Of a DNA stretch of 64,000 nucleotides, positions 8,619 to 18,177 are shown in pieces. Position 1 is the first letter of the stretch; every line of letters starts with the position of its first letter. The position numbers and the translations under genes are program-made. The notes under the pieces were generated by a model. The model was not told the DNA's origin, did no database searches, and worked only from the letters and a program-made list of their open reading frames with translations. Origin of the DNA: Thioclava sp. SK-1 (GTDB lineage Bacteria > Pseudomonadota > Alphaproteobacteria > Rhodobacterales > Rhodobacteraceae); NCBI RefSeq assembly GCF_001705665.1, contig NZ_MDHA01000021.1:186001-250000 (forward strand), given 5' to 3'.

Positions 8619-8992
8619 AATGTCTCCTCGACCTTATCGGCCAGGGATTCCGCGCGCGCTGACAATTCGGCCAATGTATCCGTCAGCCCCTCTGGCAAGA
8701 CGGGCACCTCAACTTTGGTGGGGTTGGCGCGTGCATCTGCCAATTCTTTTTCCAACGTCTGTATACGGGCCGTCAATTCGCGCGCCTGATCTTCAACGGC
8801 AGCGGTCTTATCGGCGAGCATCAGCCCGGCCATCAGTAGCATGCGCCCCTCTGGCATACGGCCAATCTGATTGACCAGCACGCTGGCTTCACGGTCCAAC
8901 ATCATCGACGCCGATTGCAAGAAATGTTCTTCGCCATTCTGGCAGGCGACCTCAAATTCGCGGCCGCCGATGGTGATTGTGACTTCAGCCAT
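8615..8992 (-). CDS. zapA: Cell division protein ZapA
   Basis: 125 aa. The family start MAEVTITIGGREFEVAC is followed by the ZapA domain and a C-terminal coiled coil (about residues 70-120). ZapA binds and bundles FtsZ filaments at the division site. The chosen ATG at 8992 has AGGAGG nine bases upstream; a longer frame to 9025 starts without such a site. It overlaps the preceding coiled-coil gene by 8 bases and the following MliC-like gene by 4, so the three form a tightly coupled operon reading away from tktA. Confidence 0.9.
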   Translation of the reverse strand: MAEVTITIGGREFEVACQNGEEHFLQSASMMLDREASVLVNQIGRMPEGRMLLMAGLMLADKTAAVEDQARELTARIQTLEKELADARANPTKVEVPVLPEGLTDTLAELSARAESLADKVEETL

Positions 8993-9662
8993 TGGTCTGT
9001 GCCTCCTGATGGTTCGGGTCTGCATCTTCTTCGGCGCTGTTCATGCGCGACAGCAGCGGCTCCAACCCCGAAAGAATCTCATCCAGCTCCCGTGTTTCGG
9101 CGGCGCGGGCGGCACGCAGGGCGTCCAGTTCGGCACGGGTCAGCGCATCCACCAATTGCGTTGATGCTGGACCACGGGTGTTCATCATCAGCTGGTTTGC
9201 CTCAATCAACGCATCATTGGCCTGTTTTAAATGACCAATATCGGCCTGCATCAATGTCGCCGCACGCGCACGCTGGCCCAAACGTTTCTCAAGCGCCAGA
9301 AGCGCCGCGTCTTGCTGGGCCTTTAGGTCGGCCAGACCCTGTTCCAGCACGGCTTTTTCATCTTGTTCTGTTGCCAACTGGGCGCGCAGCTGTTCCAATT
9401 CGGCTTGCAACGCCTGATGGGCGGTGACCAGCGCCTGCACCTCCGCCAAATCAATCTGTGGCGTATCGGGATCGACGGCAGAGGCTGTAGATGCCTGCGC
9501 GGCTTCTGTTTCCAATGTCGCGATACGCTCCAGCGCCTCGCTCAGTTCATTTTGCAATTCAGTGCGGGTGGCGACAAGTTGATCCATTCCACGCGCAAGC
9601 CGCTCTACCGCATAGGATAGCCTGCGCTCATATTCAGCGATTTCAGCCGTCTCATCACTCAT
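8985..9662 (-). CDS. Coiled-coil protein upstream of zapA
   Basis: About 225 aa starting MSDETAEIAEYERRL. Almost the whole length is alanine/leucine/glutamate-rich heptad-like sequence (for example VARTELQNELSEALERIATLE-type stretches), predicted to be a long coiled coil, with a short acidic C-terminus. No membrane segment or enzymatic motif is visible. The placement directly before zapA with overlapping ends suggests a divisome-associated role, which is inference. The upstream in-frame extension to 9701 is arginine-rich and unlikely to be translated. Confidence 0.8.
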   Translation of the reverse strand: MSDETAEIAEYERRLSYAVERLARGMDQLVATRTELQNELSEALERIATLETEAAQASTASAVDPDTPQIDLAEVQALVTAHQALQAELEQLRAQLATEQDEKAVLEQGLADLKAQQDAALLALEKRLGQRARAATLMQADIGHLKQANDALIEANQLMMNTRGPASTQLVDALTRAELDALRAARAAETRELDEILSGLEPLLSRMNSAEEDADPNHQEAQTNG

Positions 9663-9953
9663 CTGCTGTCTCCGTCGTGCCAGTCGCGGCCGCGCCCGCA
9701 ACGTATTCGACTTTTGCCAAATCCTAAGGGAAAGTGAAACCCCTCACACAGTTCTGGGCCCTGTGACGGCAGATGTCGCGCCCGAAAAGACCATGTTTGC
9801 ACCATTTTGCCTGCAACAGTGGGCGGCAATCACCCCCGCGACGCGGCTTTCTGCCTGTGAAACATTGGGCCTGTGCTTGATCTTGGGCCGAACCCTGCTA
9901 TCAGAGGCAAAGATAACGCTAACCGTCATCGGTATGGGTAAGGAGGTCCTGCT

Positions 9954-11972
9954 ATGGAAATCGCAGAATTGCGCGCGAAGCACCCCGAACATTGGAAACT
10001 GGCATCTGCCATCCGGGCACTTGCCATGGATGCAGTGCAAGCCGCAAATTCGGGCCACCCCGGTATGCCGATGGGCATGGCCGATGTGGCCACGGTTCTG
10101 TTCAAGAACCATCTGAAATTTGACGCAAGCCAGCCCAAATGGGCCGACCGCGATCGTTTCGTTCTATCCGCCGGTCACGGCTCTATGCTGATCTATGCGT
10201 TGCTATATCTGACGGGCGATGCGCAGATCACGCTGGAGCAGATCAAAAACTTCCGCCAGCCCGGTGCGCTGACGGCAGGCCACCCGGAAAACTTCCTTGT
10301 GGATGCAATCGAAACCACCACCGGACCCTTGGGTCAGGGGATTGCGACCGCTGTGGGAATGGCGATTGCCGAAGAGAACCTGCGCGCACGCTATGGCAAA
10401 AAGGTCGTCGATCACAAAACATGGGTGATCGCGGGCGATGGCTGCCTGATGGAGGGTATCAGCCACGAGGCCATCGGCCTTGCCGGCAAGCAAAAGCTGT
10501 CAAACCTGGTCGTGCTGTGGGACAATAACAACATCACCATTGATGGCCGCGTTACCGTGTCCGACCTGACAGATCAGCGCAAACGCTTTGAAGCAGCAGG
10601 CTGGAAAGTGCTGCATTGCGATGGCCACGATCCCGAAGATATCGACCGCGCCCTAACTGAGGCCGCAAAAGCCAATAAACCGGTCATGGTCGATTGCAAA
10701 ACCTTTATCGGTTTTGGCGCCCCGAACAAGGCCGACAGCTATGCCGCACATGGTGCGCCGCTGGGTGATGAAGAAATCGCCGCGACGAAAGAAATCTACG
10801 GCTGGCCACATGGCCCGTTCGAAATCCCGGCAGATGTGAAGGCCGCATGGGAGGCCATCGGATCGCGTAGCGCAGGCGAAGTGACCGCATGGAACGAACG
10901 TTTCAACGCGCTGTCAGACAATCGCAAAGCCGAATTCACCCGGCTGATGGCAGGGGAGGCCGCGCCAAAGCTGGCGTCAGTGGTGCGCCGTTTCAAAAAA
11001 GAGCAGATCGAGGCAGGCACCAAGGTTGCCACCCGTAAAGCCTCTGAAATGGTGCTGAACGTGATCAACCCTGCGATCCCGGACACCGTGGGCGGCTCTG
11101 CCGACCTGACCGGGTCGAACCTGACCAAGACCCCTGACCTAGGGGTGTTTGACACGGACAATCGTAAGGGCCGCTATGTAAATTACGGCATCCGCGAACA
11201 CGGTATGGCAGCAGCGATGAACGGGATGTATCTGCATGGCGGCATTCGTCCCTATGGCGGCACATTCTTCTGCTTTACCGATTATGCCCGTGGCGCGATG
11301 CGTCTGTCGGCCCTGATGGGGGTTCCCGCGGTCTATGTCATGACCCATGACTCCATCGGTCTTGGCGAAGATGGCCCGACGCACCAGCCGGTGGAACATC
11401 TGGCAATGTGCCGCGCGACGCCAAACACATGGACCTTCCGTCCCGCCGATGTGGTGGAAACCGCCGAAGCGTGGGAGCTTGCCTTATCGGCAGAACGCAC
11501 ACCATCGGTTCTGGCGCTGTCGCGTCAGGGTCTGCCGTGCCTGCGTGAAAAGCACACGAACACCAATCAGGTGTCCAAAGGTGCCTATGTCATCAAGGAA
11601 GCCGAAGGCAAACGTCAGGCGATCATCATGGCCACTGGCTCTGAGGTCGAGATCGCGCTCAAGGCCCGCGATCTGCTACAAGCCGAAGCGATTGGCACCC
11701 GTGTTGTGTCCATGCCCTGCATGGAGCTGTTTGAAGCACAAGACGAGAGCTACCGCCGCAAAATCCTGCCCCCCGGTGCAGCGCGTGTCGCCGTTGAGGC
11801 CGCTGTACGTCAGCCGTGGGACAAATGGCTGCTTGGCGAACGTGGTCGTGAACAAAAAGCAGGTTTCGTAGGGATGGAGGGCTTCGGTGCCTCTGCTCCG
11901 ATCGGTGATCTCTATCAAAAGTTCGGCATCACCCCTGAAGCTGTCGCGGAAAAGGTCAAAAGCCTGCTGTAA
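9954..11972 (+). CDS. tktA: Transketolase
   Basis: Thiamine-diphosphate enzyme transferring two-carbon units between sugar phosphates (non-oxidative pentose phosphate pathway). The protein is 672 aa, full length. N-terminal motifs are [12 protein letters not shown] and [14 protein letters not shown]. The ThDP motif [13 protein letters not shown]...[10 protein letters not shown] lies near residues 160-200. The pyrimidine domain has [13 protein letters not shown] and [18 protein letters not shown], and the C-terminal domain follows. A strong AGGAGG precedes ATG 9954. The gene is divergent from the zapA cluster across about 290 bases that should hold both promoters. It ends in a strong terminator. 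Confidence 0.97.
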   Translation: MEIAELRAKHPEHWKLASAIRALAMDAVQAANSGHPGMPMGMADVATVLFKNHLKFDASQPKWADRDRFVLSAGHGSMLIYALLYLTGDAQITLEQIKNFRQPGALTAGHPENFLVDAIETTTGPLGQGIATAVGMAIAEENLRARYGKKVVDHKTWVIAGDGCLMEGISHEAIGLAGKQKLSNLVVLWDNNNITIDGRVTVSDLTDQRKRFEAAGWKVLHCDGHDPEDIDRALTEAAKANKPVMVDCKTFIGFGAPNKADSYAAHGAPLGDEEIAATKEIYGWPHGPFEIPADVKAAWEAIGSRSAGEVTAWNERFNALSDNRKAEFTRLMAGEAAPKLASVVRRFKKEQIEAGTKVATRKASEMVLNVINPAIPDTVGGSADLTGSNLTKTPDLGVFDTDNRKGRYVNYGIREHGMAAAMNGMYLHGGIRPYGGTFFCFTDYARGAMRLSALMGVPAVYVMTHDSIGLGEDGPTHQPVEHLAMCRATPNTWTFRPADVVETAEAWELALSAERTPSVLALSRQGLPCLREKHTNTNQVSKGAYVIKEAEGKRQAIIMATGSEVEIALKARDLLQAEAIGTRVVSMPCMELFEAQDESYRRKILPPGAARVAVEAAVRQPWDKWLLGERGREQKAGFVGMEGFGASAPIGDLYQKFGITPEAVAEKVKSLL

Positions 11973-11998
11973 GCAGACCGACCAACGTAGATCCGACA

Positions 11999-12021
11999 GA
12001 GGGGGCCATCACGGCCCCCTC
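11999..12021 (+). terminator. Intrinsic terminator after tktA
   Basis: Perfect 9-bp stem GAGGGGGCC / GGCCCCCTC around the loop ATCAC, followed by a T-rich stretch. Confidence 0.85.
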
Positions 12022-12044
12022 TTGTTATTTTGAAGGGACAGATT

Positions 12045-12938
12045 GTGTCGGAAACAATCTTACAAATGCCAGACCCTCCCCCCGCCGCGCCGGTGCATCG
12101 CAACGGCTTGGGTATCTTGTTCCTTCTGGGGGCATTTGGCTGTTTCACATTGATGGATGCGATGGCAAAGATTTTGGCCGTGCGCTATGATCCAGTGCAG
12201 ATCGTTTGGACCCGCTATGTGGTCAATACGGTTCTGGTCTTCGCGGTCTTTACCCCGCGCCTGACCACGCTGCTGCCTGCGCGCCAGCCGGGATTGCAGA
12301 TCCTGCGCTCTGTGGCGCAACTTTCGACGGTTTTGACCTTTTTTGTCGCACTGCAATATATCGGGCTGGCAGAGGCTACCGCGCTGGCCGATCTGAACCC
12401 GGTTCTGGTGACCCTGGGGGCCGCGCTGTTCCTGGGCGAACGGCTTGGCCCACGCCGGATCGTCGGCATTATTGTGGCCTTTGTGGGCGCGATGATCATT
12501 ATCCGCCCTGGCGCGGGCGTGTTTCATCCCGCCTCGCTTTTGGCGCTGGCAACGGCGGTGTTATTCGCCGCCGGTATGTTGCTAACCCGGCTAATCCAGC
12601 GTGACGGCCTCGCGACCTCTGTGCTGTGGTCCGCGGCAATCGGCCTGATCTGTTCCAGTGTGGCGGTGCCATTCTTCTGGACCCCAATACAGGCGCAAGA
12701 CCTATGGGTCATGCTGGCGCTTGGGGTGTTTGGCACCGTGGGCATGGCGATGATCATCAAGGGCTATTCATTGGGGGAAGCCACCGCACTGGCCCCATTT
12801 GGCTATACCGGTCTGATCTGGGCAACCCTTTGGGGCGTGCTGTTCTTTGGCCAGATCCCTGATATCCATACCATCATCGGTGCGCTTGTGATCGTAGGCG
12901 CGGGTATTTATGTCTGGGCGCGGGAGCGGCGGGCATAA
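12045..12938 (+). CDS. DMT-superfamily (EamA) transporter
   Basis: About 297 aa with ten predicted membrane helices in two EamA halves. The first half includes GAFGCFTLMDAMAK and a WTRYVV segment. The second has LLTRLIQRDGLATS and a final 'GYTGLIWATLWGVLFFGQIPD' region typical of the family. Substrates of this superfamily cannot be read from sequence (metabolite or amino-acid export is common). GTG 12045 has AAGGGA upstream and fits better than the TTG at 12030. A second, distinct EamA protein is encoded at 57.6 kb. Confidence 0.88.
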   Translation: MSETILQMPDPPPAAPVHRNGLGILFLLGAFGCFTLMDAMAKILAVRYDPVQIVWTRYVVNTVLVFAVFTPRLTTLLPARQPGLQILRSVAQLSTVLTFFVALQYIGLAEATALADLNPVLVTLGAALFLGERLGPRRIVGIIVAFVGAMIIIRPGAGVFHPASLLALATAVLFAAGMLLTRLIQRDGLATSVLWSAAIGLICSSVAVPFFWTPIQAQDLWVMLALGVFGTVGMAMIIKGYSLGEATALAPFGYTGLIWATLWGVLFFGQIPDIHTIIGALVIVGAGIYVWARERRA

Positions 12939-12976
12939 CCTTCCGCCCTCCAAGCCACCCAAAACCGGAGGCCCAG

Positions 12977-13849
12977 ATGGCAAAGCGCGACACACCGACG
13001 ATGACAGACCGAGTTTCGGCCAATGTTTTCAAAGCCGGAATGAGCGTGCTTCGGCGTCTGCCCTATCCACGGCGCATTCATTTGGCCGGACGCATGGTTG
13101 CCCGGCTTGCGCCCGCATTGGGGATGCATAGGCGCATTCGGGCCAATCTGGCACTGACCTGCCCAGATCTGAACGCGGCGCAAATCGATCAAATCTGTGA
13201 GTCGGTGCCCGATAATATCGGTCGCTCTCTGGCCGAGATTTATTCCGGGGATGAATTCATCTCCCATGTCCAGGGTCTGCAGCTAAGCGGACCGGGGGCA
13301 GATCATCTTATTGCCCTGCGCGATGCGGGGAAATCGGCGGTTCTGGTCACCGGGCATTTTGGGAATTACGACGCATGGCGTGGGGCCTTGCATGCGCAAG
13401 GGTTCAAAATTGGCGCGCTGTATCGCCCGATGAATAACCGCCTGTTCAACCGCGATTACCTGAAGGCGATTTCGCGCATCGCAGAGCCCCTGTTCCCACG
13501 GGACCGGCGCGGCATGGCAGGGATGGTGCGGCACTTGAAAGATGGGGGTATGATCGGGTTGGCCAGCGATCAATATTTTCACAGCGGCGCGCAGCTGACG
13601 TTTTTTGGCCAGACCGCGCCCTCCCCCCTATCGGCGGCGGAATTGGCGATCAAATATGATGTGGACATGATCCCGATCTATGCAATCCGCAAGGACGACG
13701 GGCTTAGCTTTACGATCATCGTGGAAAGGCCGATCCCTGTCACCTCGGCTGAAGAGATGACGCAGGCTTATAATGATTCGCTGGAATCACAGGTGCGCGC
13801 CCACATGGGGCAGTGGTTTTGGATCCATCGCCGTTGGAAAAATCGCTAA
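12977..13849 (+). CDS. LpxL/HtrB-type lysophospholipid acyltransferase
   Basis: 290 aa resembling lipid A late acyltransferases. The catalytic HX4D motif appears as TGHFGNYDAWRG near residue 125, followed by YRPMNNRLFNR and a GGMIGLASDQYFHSGAQLTFFGQ segment typical of the family. The C-terminal WFWIHRRWK is the classic end of LpxL/LpxM relatives. There is no clear N-terminal membrane anchor, only a weakly hydrophobic start. It probably adds an acyl chain to lipid A or a related lipid at the inner membrane. GGAGG lies upstream of ATG 12977. The exact substrate is not assignable. Confidence 0.88.
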   Translation: MAKRDTPTMTDRVSANVFKAGMSVLRRLPYPRRIHLAGRMVARLAPALGMHRRIRANLALTCPDLNAAQIDQICESVPDNIGRSLAEIYSGDEFISHVQGLQLSGPGADHLIALRDAGKSAVLVTGHFGNYDAWRGALHAQGFKIGALYRPMNNRLFNRDYLKAISRIAEPLFPRDRRGMAGMVRHLKDGGMIGLASDQYFHSGAQLTFFGQTAPSPLSAAELAIKYDVDMIPIYAIRKDDGLSFTIIVERPIPVTSAEEMTQAYNDSLESQVRAHMGQWFWIHRRWKNR

Positions 13850-13870
13850 GGATTATTTCATTTTGGCTGA

Positions 13871-14914
13871 TTATTTCAGCTCTGCCGCTGCAAGAATAGC
13901 ACCCGGCAATGGGGAGGACCGCCCCGGCCGCGCCGCCTGCACCAGCAAAACGGCGGGTTCATTACCGTCAATTTTTGCCGTCAATCGTGTGGCAGTGCGC
14001 CCGTCCCAATCGGCCACCGCGTGCCAGGCGGTCACAACATTGGTATAGTCGATCTCCATCCCGGCATTTTCACCGCGCAAGATATCCACGCGCGCCGAGG
14101 GGATATAGCGCACGATCTGCACCACGGCCCCACCGTCCAGCGGCGGGTCGGCGCGCAGTTCAATCTGATATTGTCCCTTGCCGCCACTGACAGAAATAGA
14201 CACGGGCGAGGTGACATTTTGCGCGTCATCCAATGCCTCATAAACCGCGCCAGGATCGGCCCCCACCAGGCTTTTCCGGCCCGAGACGATCAACTGCGGC
14301 GTATAAATCATCCGCTCCCCCGACGCACGAGCATAGGCTTTTTGCCGCGTGGTGAAGGCAGGTTGGGCGAACGGATCTTCCCAACCCAGATAATCCCAAT
14401 AATCAACATGCAAGGCCAACGCTATGACGTCTTTACGCTGTGATATCTTGCCAAACAGCTTATCTGCAGGCGGGCATGACGCGCAGCCTTGCGATGTGAA
14501 CAATTCAACCACAACAGGGCCAGACGGTCGCTTGCCAACCTGGGTTGCCCCCGATCCGTTGAACCCTTTGGCCATGCGCGCCGCAGGGACCGGATTAGAA
14601 ATCGCACCATTCATCGCACCTGATGGGGCCAGCGCAGATCCGGCTGCCACATCAGAGGGTTCGATCCCGCTTTCTTGTGTAGTGTCTTGTGCGATGTCGG
14701 GCGTTGGCGCAGCGTCATCAATCGATTGTGCGACGGATTCCGCGGCGTCCTGCGTTAGATCAGAATCCGCCTGATCGCGCCCACCCAAGTCAAGGCCGCC
14801 CAAATCCGCGCCACCCAAATTCTGGGACCGTGCATCCGTCGCCAGCCCTGCAACGATGGCAAAGGCAAGGCAGACGGCAGTTTGTCGCCATGGCGCATGC
14901 GTCTTCATCATCAT
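13871..14914 (-). CDS. DUF1223 thioredoxin-fold secreted protein
   Basis: About 347 aa. The start ATG 14914 (three ATGs in a row) gives a signal peptide (TAVCLAFAIVAGLATDARSQ). A long acidic low-complexity linker (about 30-130) follows, then the DUF1223 domain: VVELFTSQGCASCPPADKL, HVDYWDYLGWEDPF, RQKAYA and YTPQLIVSGRKSLVGAD. The CASC motif corresponds to a thioredoxin-like CxxC active site, so a periplasmic redox role is plausible. It is divergent from acnA, an arrangement I recall from other Rhodobacterales. The linker is unusual for the family and rich in D, Q, A and T. Confidence 0.85.
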   Translation of the reverse strand: MMMKTHAPWRQTAVCLAFAIVAGLATDARSQNLGGADLGGLDLGGRDQADSDLTQDAAESVAQSIDDAAPTPDIAQDTTQESGIEPSDVAAGSALAPSGAMNGAISNPVPAARMAKGFNGSGATQVGKRPSGPVVVELFTSQGCASCPPADKLFGKISQRKDVIALALHVDYWDYLGWEDPFAQPAFTTRQKAYARASGERMIYTPQLIVSGRKSLVGADPGAVYEALDDAQNVTSPVSISVSGGKGQYQIELRADPPLDGGAVVQIVRYIPSARVDILRGENAGMEIDYTNVVTAWHAVADWDGRTATRLTAKIDGNEPAVLLVQAARPGRSSPLPGAILAAAELK

Positions 14915-15192
14915 CGGCAGATCAAGCTCCTGTTTCCATGTCGTGTAAGAGTCGTAATGCCCGACCCCTTGCATGACCAATCAAGGTTTTGCGAGATTAT
15001 GAAACGCATTGCCATGCCTACCAGCCCTGCCATAGCGTTATATAAGCGTGAAAGTGGTAAATAATTCGTATTGACCCTCCTTTCTGTGTGCAATGGTATA
15101 CAAAAAATTCCACTGCCCCCTTGAACGCGGCAACGCAATGGGGCAGTTAGTTCCCAGCGATACCCTAATTTCCCAAAGGGAGGCCAAACCCC

Positions 15193-17943
15193 ATGACCAT
15201 CGTAACCGGTAAGGACACCGCCAACACCCGTCGTGAATTGACGGTTGGCGACAAGACATTGTCCTACTACTCGATCCCCGCTGCGACCGAAGCCGGTCTG
15301 GGCGATTTTTCAAAACTTCCAGCCTCGCTGAAAGTCGTTCTTGAGAACCTCCTGCGGTTCGAAGATGACGGGTTCACCGTCTCTGTCGACGACATCAAGG
15401 CATTTGGCGAATGGGCACAAAAAGGCGGTAAGAACCCGCGCGAGATCGCTTATCGCCCTGCCCGCGTGCTGATGCAAGATTTCACCGGCGTTCCCGCCGT
15501 TGTGGACCTTGCGGCCATGCGCGACGGCATCAAGGGCCTTGGTGGCGACGCCCAGAAAATTAATCCGTTGGTGCCCGTTGATCTGGTCATCGACCACTCG
15601 GTCATGATCGACGAATTCGGCAACCCACGCGCGTTCCAACAAAACGTTGACCGCGAGTATGAGCGCAACATGGAGCGCTATCAGTTCCTGAAATGGGGCC
15701 AAGGCGCGTTTGAAAACTTCCGCGTTGTGCCGCCCGGCACTGGGATCTGTCACCAGGTGAACCTGGAATACCTGTCGCAGACCGTTTGGACCGACAAGGA
15801 CCAAAACGGCAAGGAAGTTGCCTATCCTGATACGCTGGTCGGCACCGACAGCCACACAACCATGGTCAACGGCGCCGCCGTTCTGGGCTGGGGTGTTGGC
15901 GGTATCGAAGCCGAAGCCGCGATGCTGGGTCAGCCGATTTCCATGCTGATCCCTGAAGTTGTCGGCTTTAAGCTGACAGGCGCGATGGTCGAAGGCACGA
16001 CCGGCACCGACTTGGTTCTGAAAGTCGTTGAAATGCTGCGCAAACATGGCGTTGTCGGAAAATTCGTCGAATTCTACGGCGAAGGTTTGGACAATCTGCC
16101 GCTGGCACAGCGCGCAACGATCGCCAACATGGCACCTGAATATGGCGCAACCTGTGGCTTCTTCCCGATCGACGGTGAGACCCTGCGCTATCTGGAAACT
16201 ACGGGGCGCGACAAAGACCGCATTGCCTTGGTCGAAGCCTATGCCAAGGAAAATGGTTTCTGGCGCGATGCCGATTACAGCCCGATCTATTCGTCGACGC
16301 TGGAATTGGACATGAACAGCATCGTTCCGGCAATCTCGGGCCCCAAACGCCCACAAGATTACGTCGCCCTGACCAATGCCGCACAAGCGTTCGACGCGGT
16401 TGTATCGGAATTCCGTGGCCAGGACGAAAGCGCCGCATCCGCACAGATGCTGTCTGAGGCCCCGGCCCCCGACACAGTCATGGACCTGAAGAAAACCGCC
16501 AAGGTTGACGGTCAGGACTATGAAATCCGTGATGGCTCGGTCGTGATCGCTTCGATCACATCATGCACCAACACGTCCAACCCCTATGTGTTGATCGCCG
16601 CAGGCCTTGTGGCCCGCAAAGCGCGTGCACTGGGTCTGGACCGCAAGCCTTGGGTCAAGACATCGCTGGCACCGGGATCACAGGTTGTAACCGCCTATCT
16701 GGACGCCGCTGGCCTGTCTGAAGATCTGGACGCTGTCGGCTTCAACCTTGTGGGCTATGGCTGCACGACTTGTATCGGTAACTCTGGCCCGATTGCGCCG
16801 GAATTGTCGAAAGCGATCAATGATAACAACCTGATCGCCACCTCTGTCCTGTCGGGCAACCGCAACTTTGAAGGCCGTATCTCCCCCGATGTGCGCGCGA
16901 ACTACCTTGCGTCGCCGCCGCTGGTCGTGGCCTATGCGCTGGCCGGTGACATGAATATCGACATGTCGTCGCAGCCAATCACGCAGACGCCAGATGGTAA
17001 AGATGTCTACCTGAAAGACATCTGGCCCACCGATAAGGAAATCGCGGATCTGGTCGACAAAGTTGTCACCCGTGAGGCCTTCCAGTCCAAATATGCCGAC
17101 GTCTTCAAAGGCGATGAAAAATGGCAGGCTGTCGAAGTATCTGGTGGCGAAACCTATGATTGGCCCGCCTCGTCAACCTATATCCAAAATCCACCATATT
17201 TCCGCGGCATGAGCCCGGACGCTGGTGTGATTTCAGATATCGAAGATGCAGGTATTCTGGCTGTTCTGGGGGATATGATCACCACTGACCACATCTCCCC
17301 TGCGGGCTCGTTCAAAGCGGATACTCCGGCCGGAAAATACCTGACCGAGCGTCAGGTCGCACCAAAAGATTTTAACAGCTATGGCTCGCGCCGTGGCAAC
17401 CATGAAATCATGATGCGCGGCACATTCGCCAACATCCGCATCAAGAATGAGATGCTCGATGGTGTCGAAGGCGGCTTCACCAAAGGACCCGATGGCGAAC
17501 AAACCACCATCTTTGATGGGTCGATGGCCTATCAAGAGGCTGGCAAGCCATTGGTCATCTTCGGTGGCGAGCAATACGGTGCAGGGTCCTCGCGTGACTG
17601 GGCGGCCAAAGGCACCAACCTGCTGGGCGTCAAAGGTGTGATCGCAGAAAGCTTTGAGCGTATTCACCGCTCGAACCTGATCGGTATGGGGGTGATCCCG
17701 TTCGAATTCACCGGCGACGACACGCGCAAAACGCTGGGGCTGACAGGTGACGAATCGGTGACCATCACCGGCCTGGCTGGCGATATCAAACCGCTGTCCA
17801 ACGTTCCGTGCACCATCACCTTCAAAGATGGCTCCACTAAAGAGATCCAGCTCAAAGCCCGGATCGATACCGCGGTCGAGATCGAGTATCTGAAAAACGG
17901 CGGCGTTCTGCACTATGTGCTGCGCAACCTTGCCAAAAGCTGA
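15193..17943 (+). CDS. acnA: Aconitate hydratase A
   Basis: TCA-cycle enzyme converting citrate to isocitrate with a [4Fe-4S] cluster. The protein is 916 aa, the AcnA/IRP length. The cluster cysteines sit in SCTNTSNP (about residue 458) and in GYGCTTCIGNSGP (about 524 and 527). Other family signatures are TDSHTTMVNG, GVGGIEAEAAMLGQP, the swivel-domain GDMITTDHISPAG, and GGEQYGAGSSRDWAAKG. ATG 15193 follows GGGAGG. The upstream 278 bases shared with the DUF1223 gene are the probable divergent promoter region. A strong terminator follows. Confidence 0.97.
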   Translation: MTIVTGKDTANTRRELTVGDKTLSYYSIPAATEAGLGDFSKLPASLKVVLENLLRFEDDGFTVSVDDIKAFGEWAQKGGKNPREIAYRPARVLMQDFTGVPAVVDLAAMRDGIKGLGGDAQKINPLVPVDLVIDHSVMIDEFGNPRAFQQNVDREYERNMERYQFLKWGQGAFENFRVVPPGTGICHQVNLEYLSQTVWTDKDQNGKEVAYPDTLVGTDSHTTMVNGAAVLGWGVGGIEAEAAMLGQPISMLIPEVVGFKLTGAMVEGTTGTDLVLKVVEMLRKHGVVGKFVEFYGEGLDNLPLAQRATIANMAPEYGATCGFFPIDGETLRYLETTGRDKDRIALVEAYAKENGFWRDADYSPIYSSTLELDMNSIVPAISGPKRPQDYVALTNAAQAFDAVVSEFRGQDESAASAQMLSEAPAPDTVMDLKKTAKVDGQDYEIRDGSVVIASITSCTNTSNPYVLIAAGLVARKARALGLDRKPWVKTSLAPGSQVVTAYLDAAGLSEDLDAVGFNLVGYGCTTCIGNSGPIAPELSKAINDNNLIATSVLSGNRNFEGRISPDVRANYLASPPLVVAYALAGDMNIDMSSQPITQTPDGKDVYLKDIWPTDKEIADLVDKVVTREAFQSKYADVFKGDEKWQAVEVSGGETYDWPASSTYIQNPPYFRGMSPDAGVISDIEDAGILAVLGDMITTDHISPAGSFKADTPAGKYLTERQVAPKDFNSYGSRRGNHEIMMRGTFANIRIKNEMLDGVEGGFTKGPDGEQTTIFDGSMAYQEAGKPLVIFGGEQYGAGSSRDWAAKGTNLLGVKGVIAESFERIHRSNLIGMGVIPFEFTGDDTRKTLGLTGDESVTITGLAGDIKPLSNVPCTITFKDGSTKEIQLKARIDTAVEIEYLKNGGVLHYVLRNLAKS

Positions 17944-17966
17944 TCCCTGATCCAGTGATGCAATCG

Positions 17967-17992
17967 AAAGCCCCGCCTTGGCGGGGCTTTTT
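17967..17992 (+). terminator. Intrinsic terminator after acnA
   Basis: AAAGCCCCGCC and GGCGGGGCTTT form an 11-bp stem with a two-base TT loop (or a shorter stem with a larger loop), followed by T's. Confidence 0.88.
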
Positions 17993-18177
17993 GCTGTCAG
18001 GGGTCATCTGCCACCCCTACGTATCGCCCAAAGTGCTGGCGGCAAAGAACAGCCGCTGCGGCCGGCACGCGCTACATCGACCGAGTGCCGCTTGTCGCCC
18101 TGCGCTTGGCCTTGCAATCCCCGCGTCTGGGCGGGACACTATGGCCCATGACATGGCATCAGCCAGGAGGGATCCCC

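Noticed and set aside
15310-16386. 358-codon minus-strand frame opposite acnA
   Set aside because: Shadow frame inside aconitase, caused by third-position GC bias.
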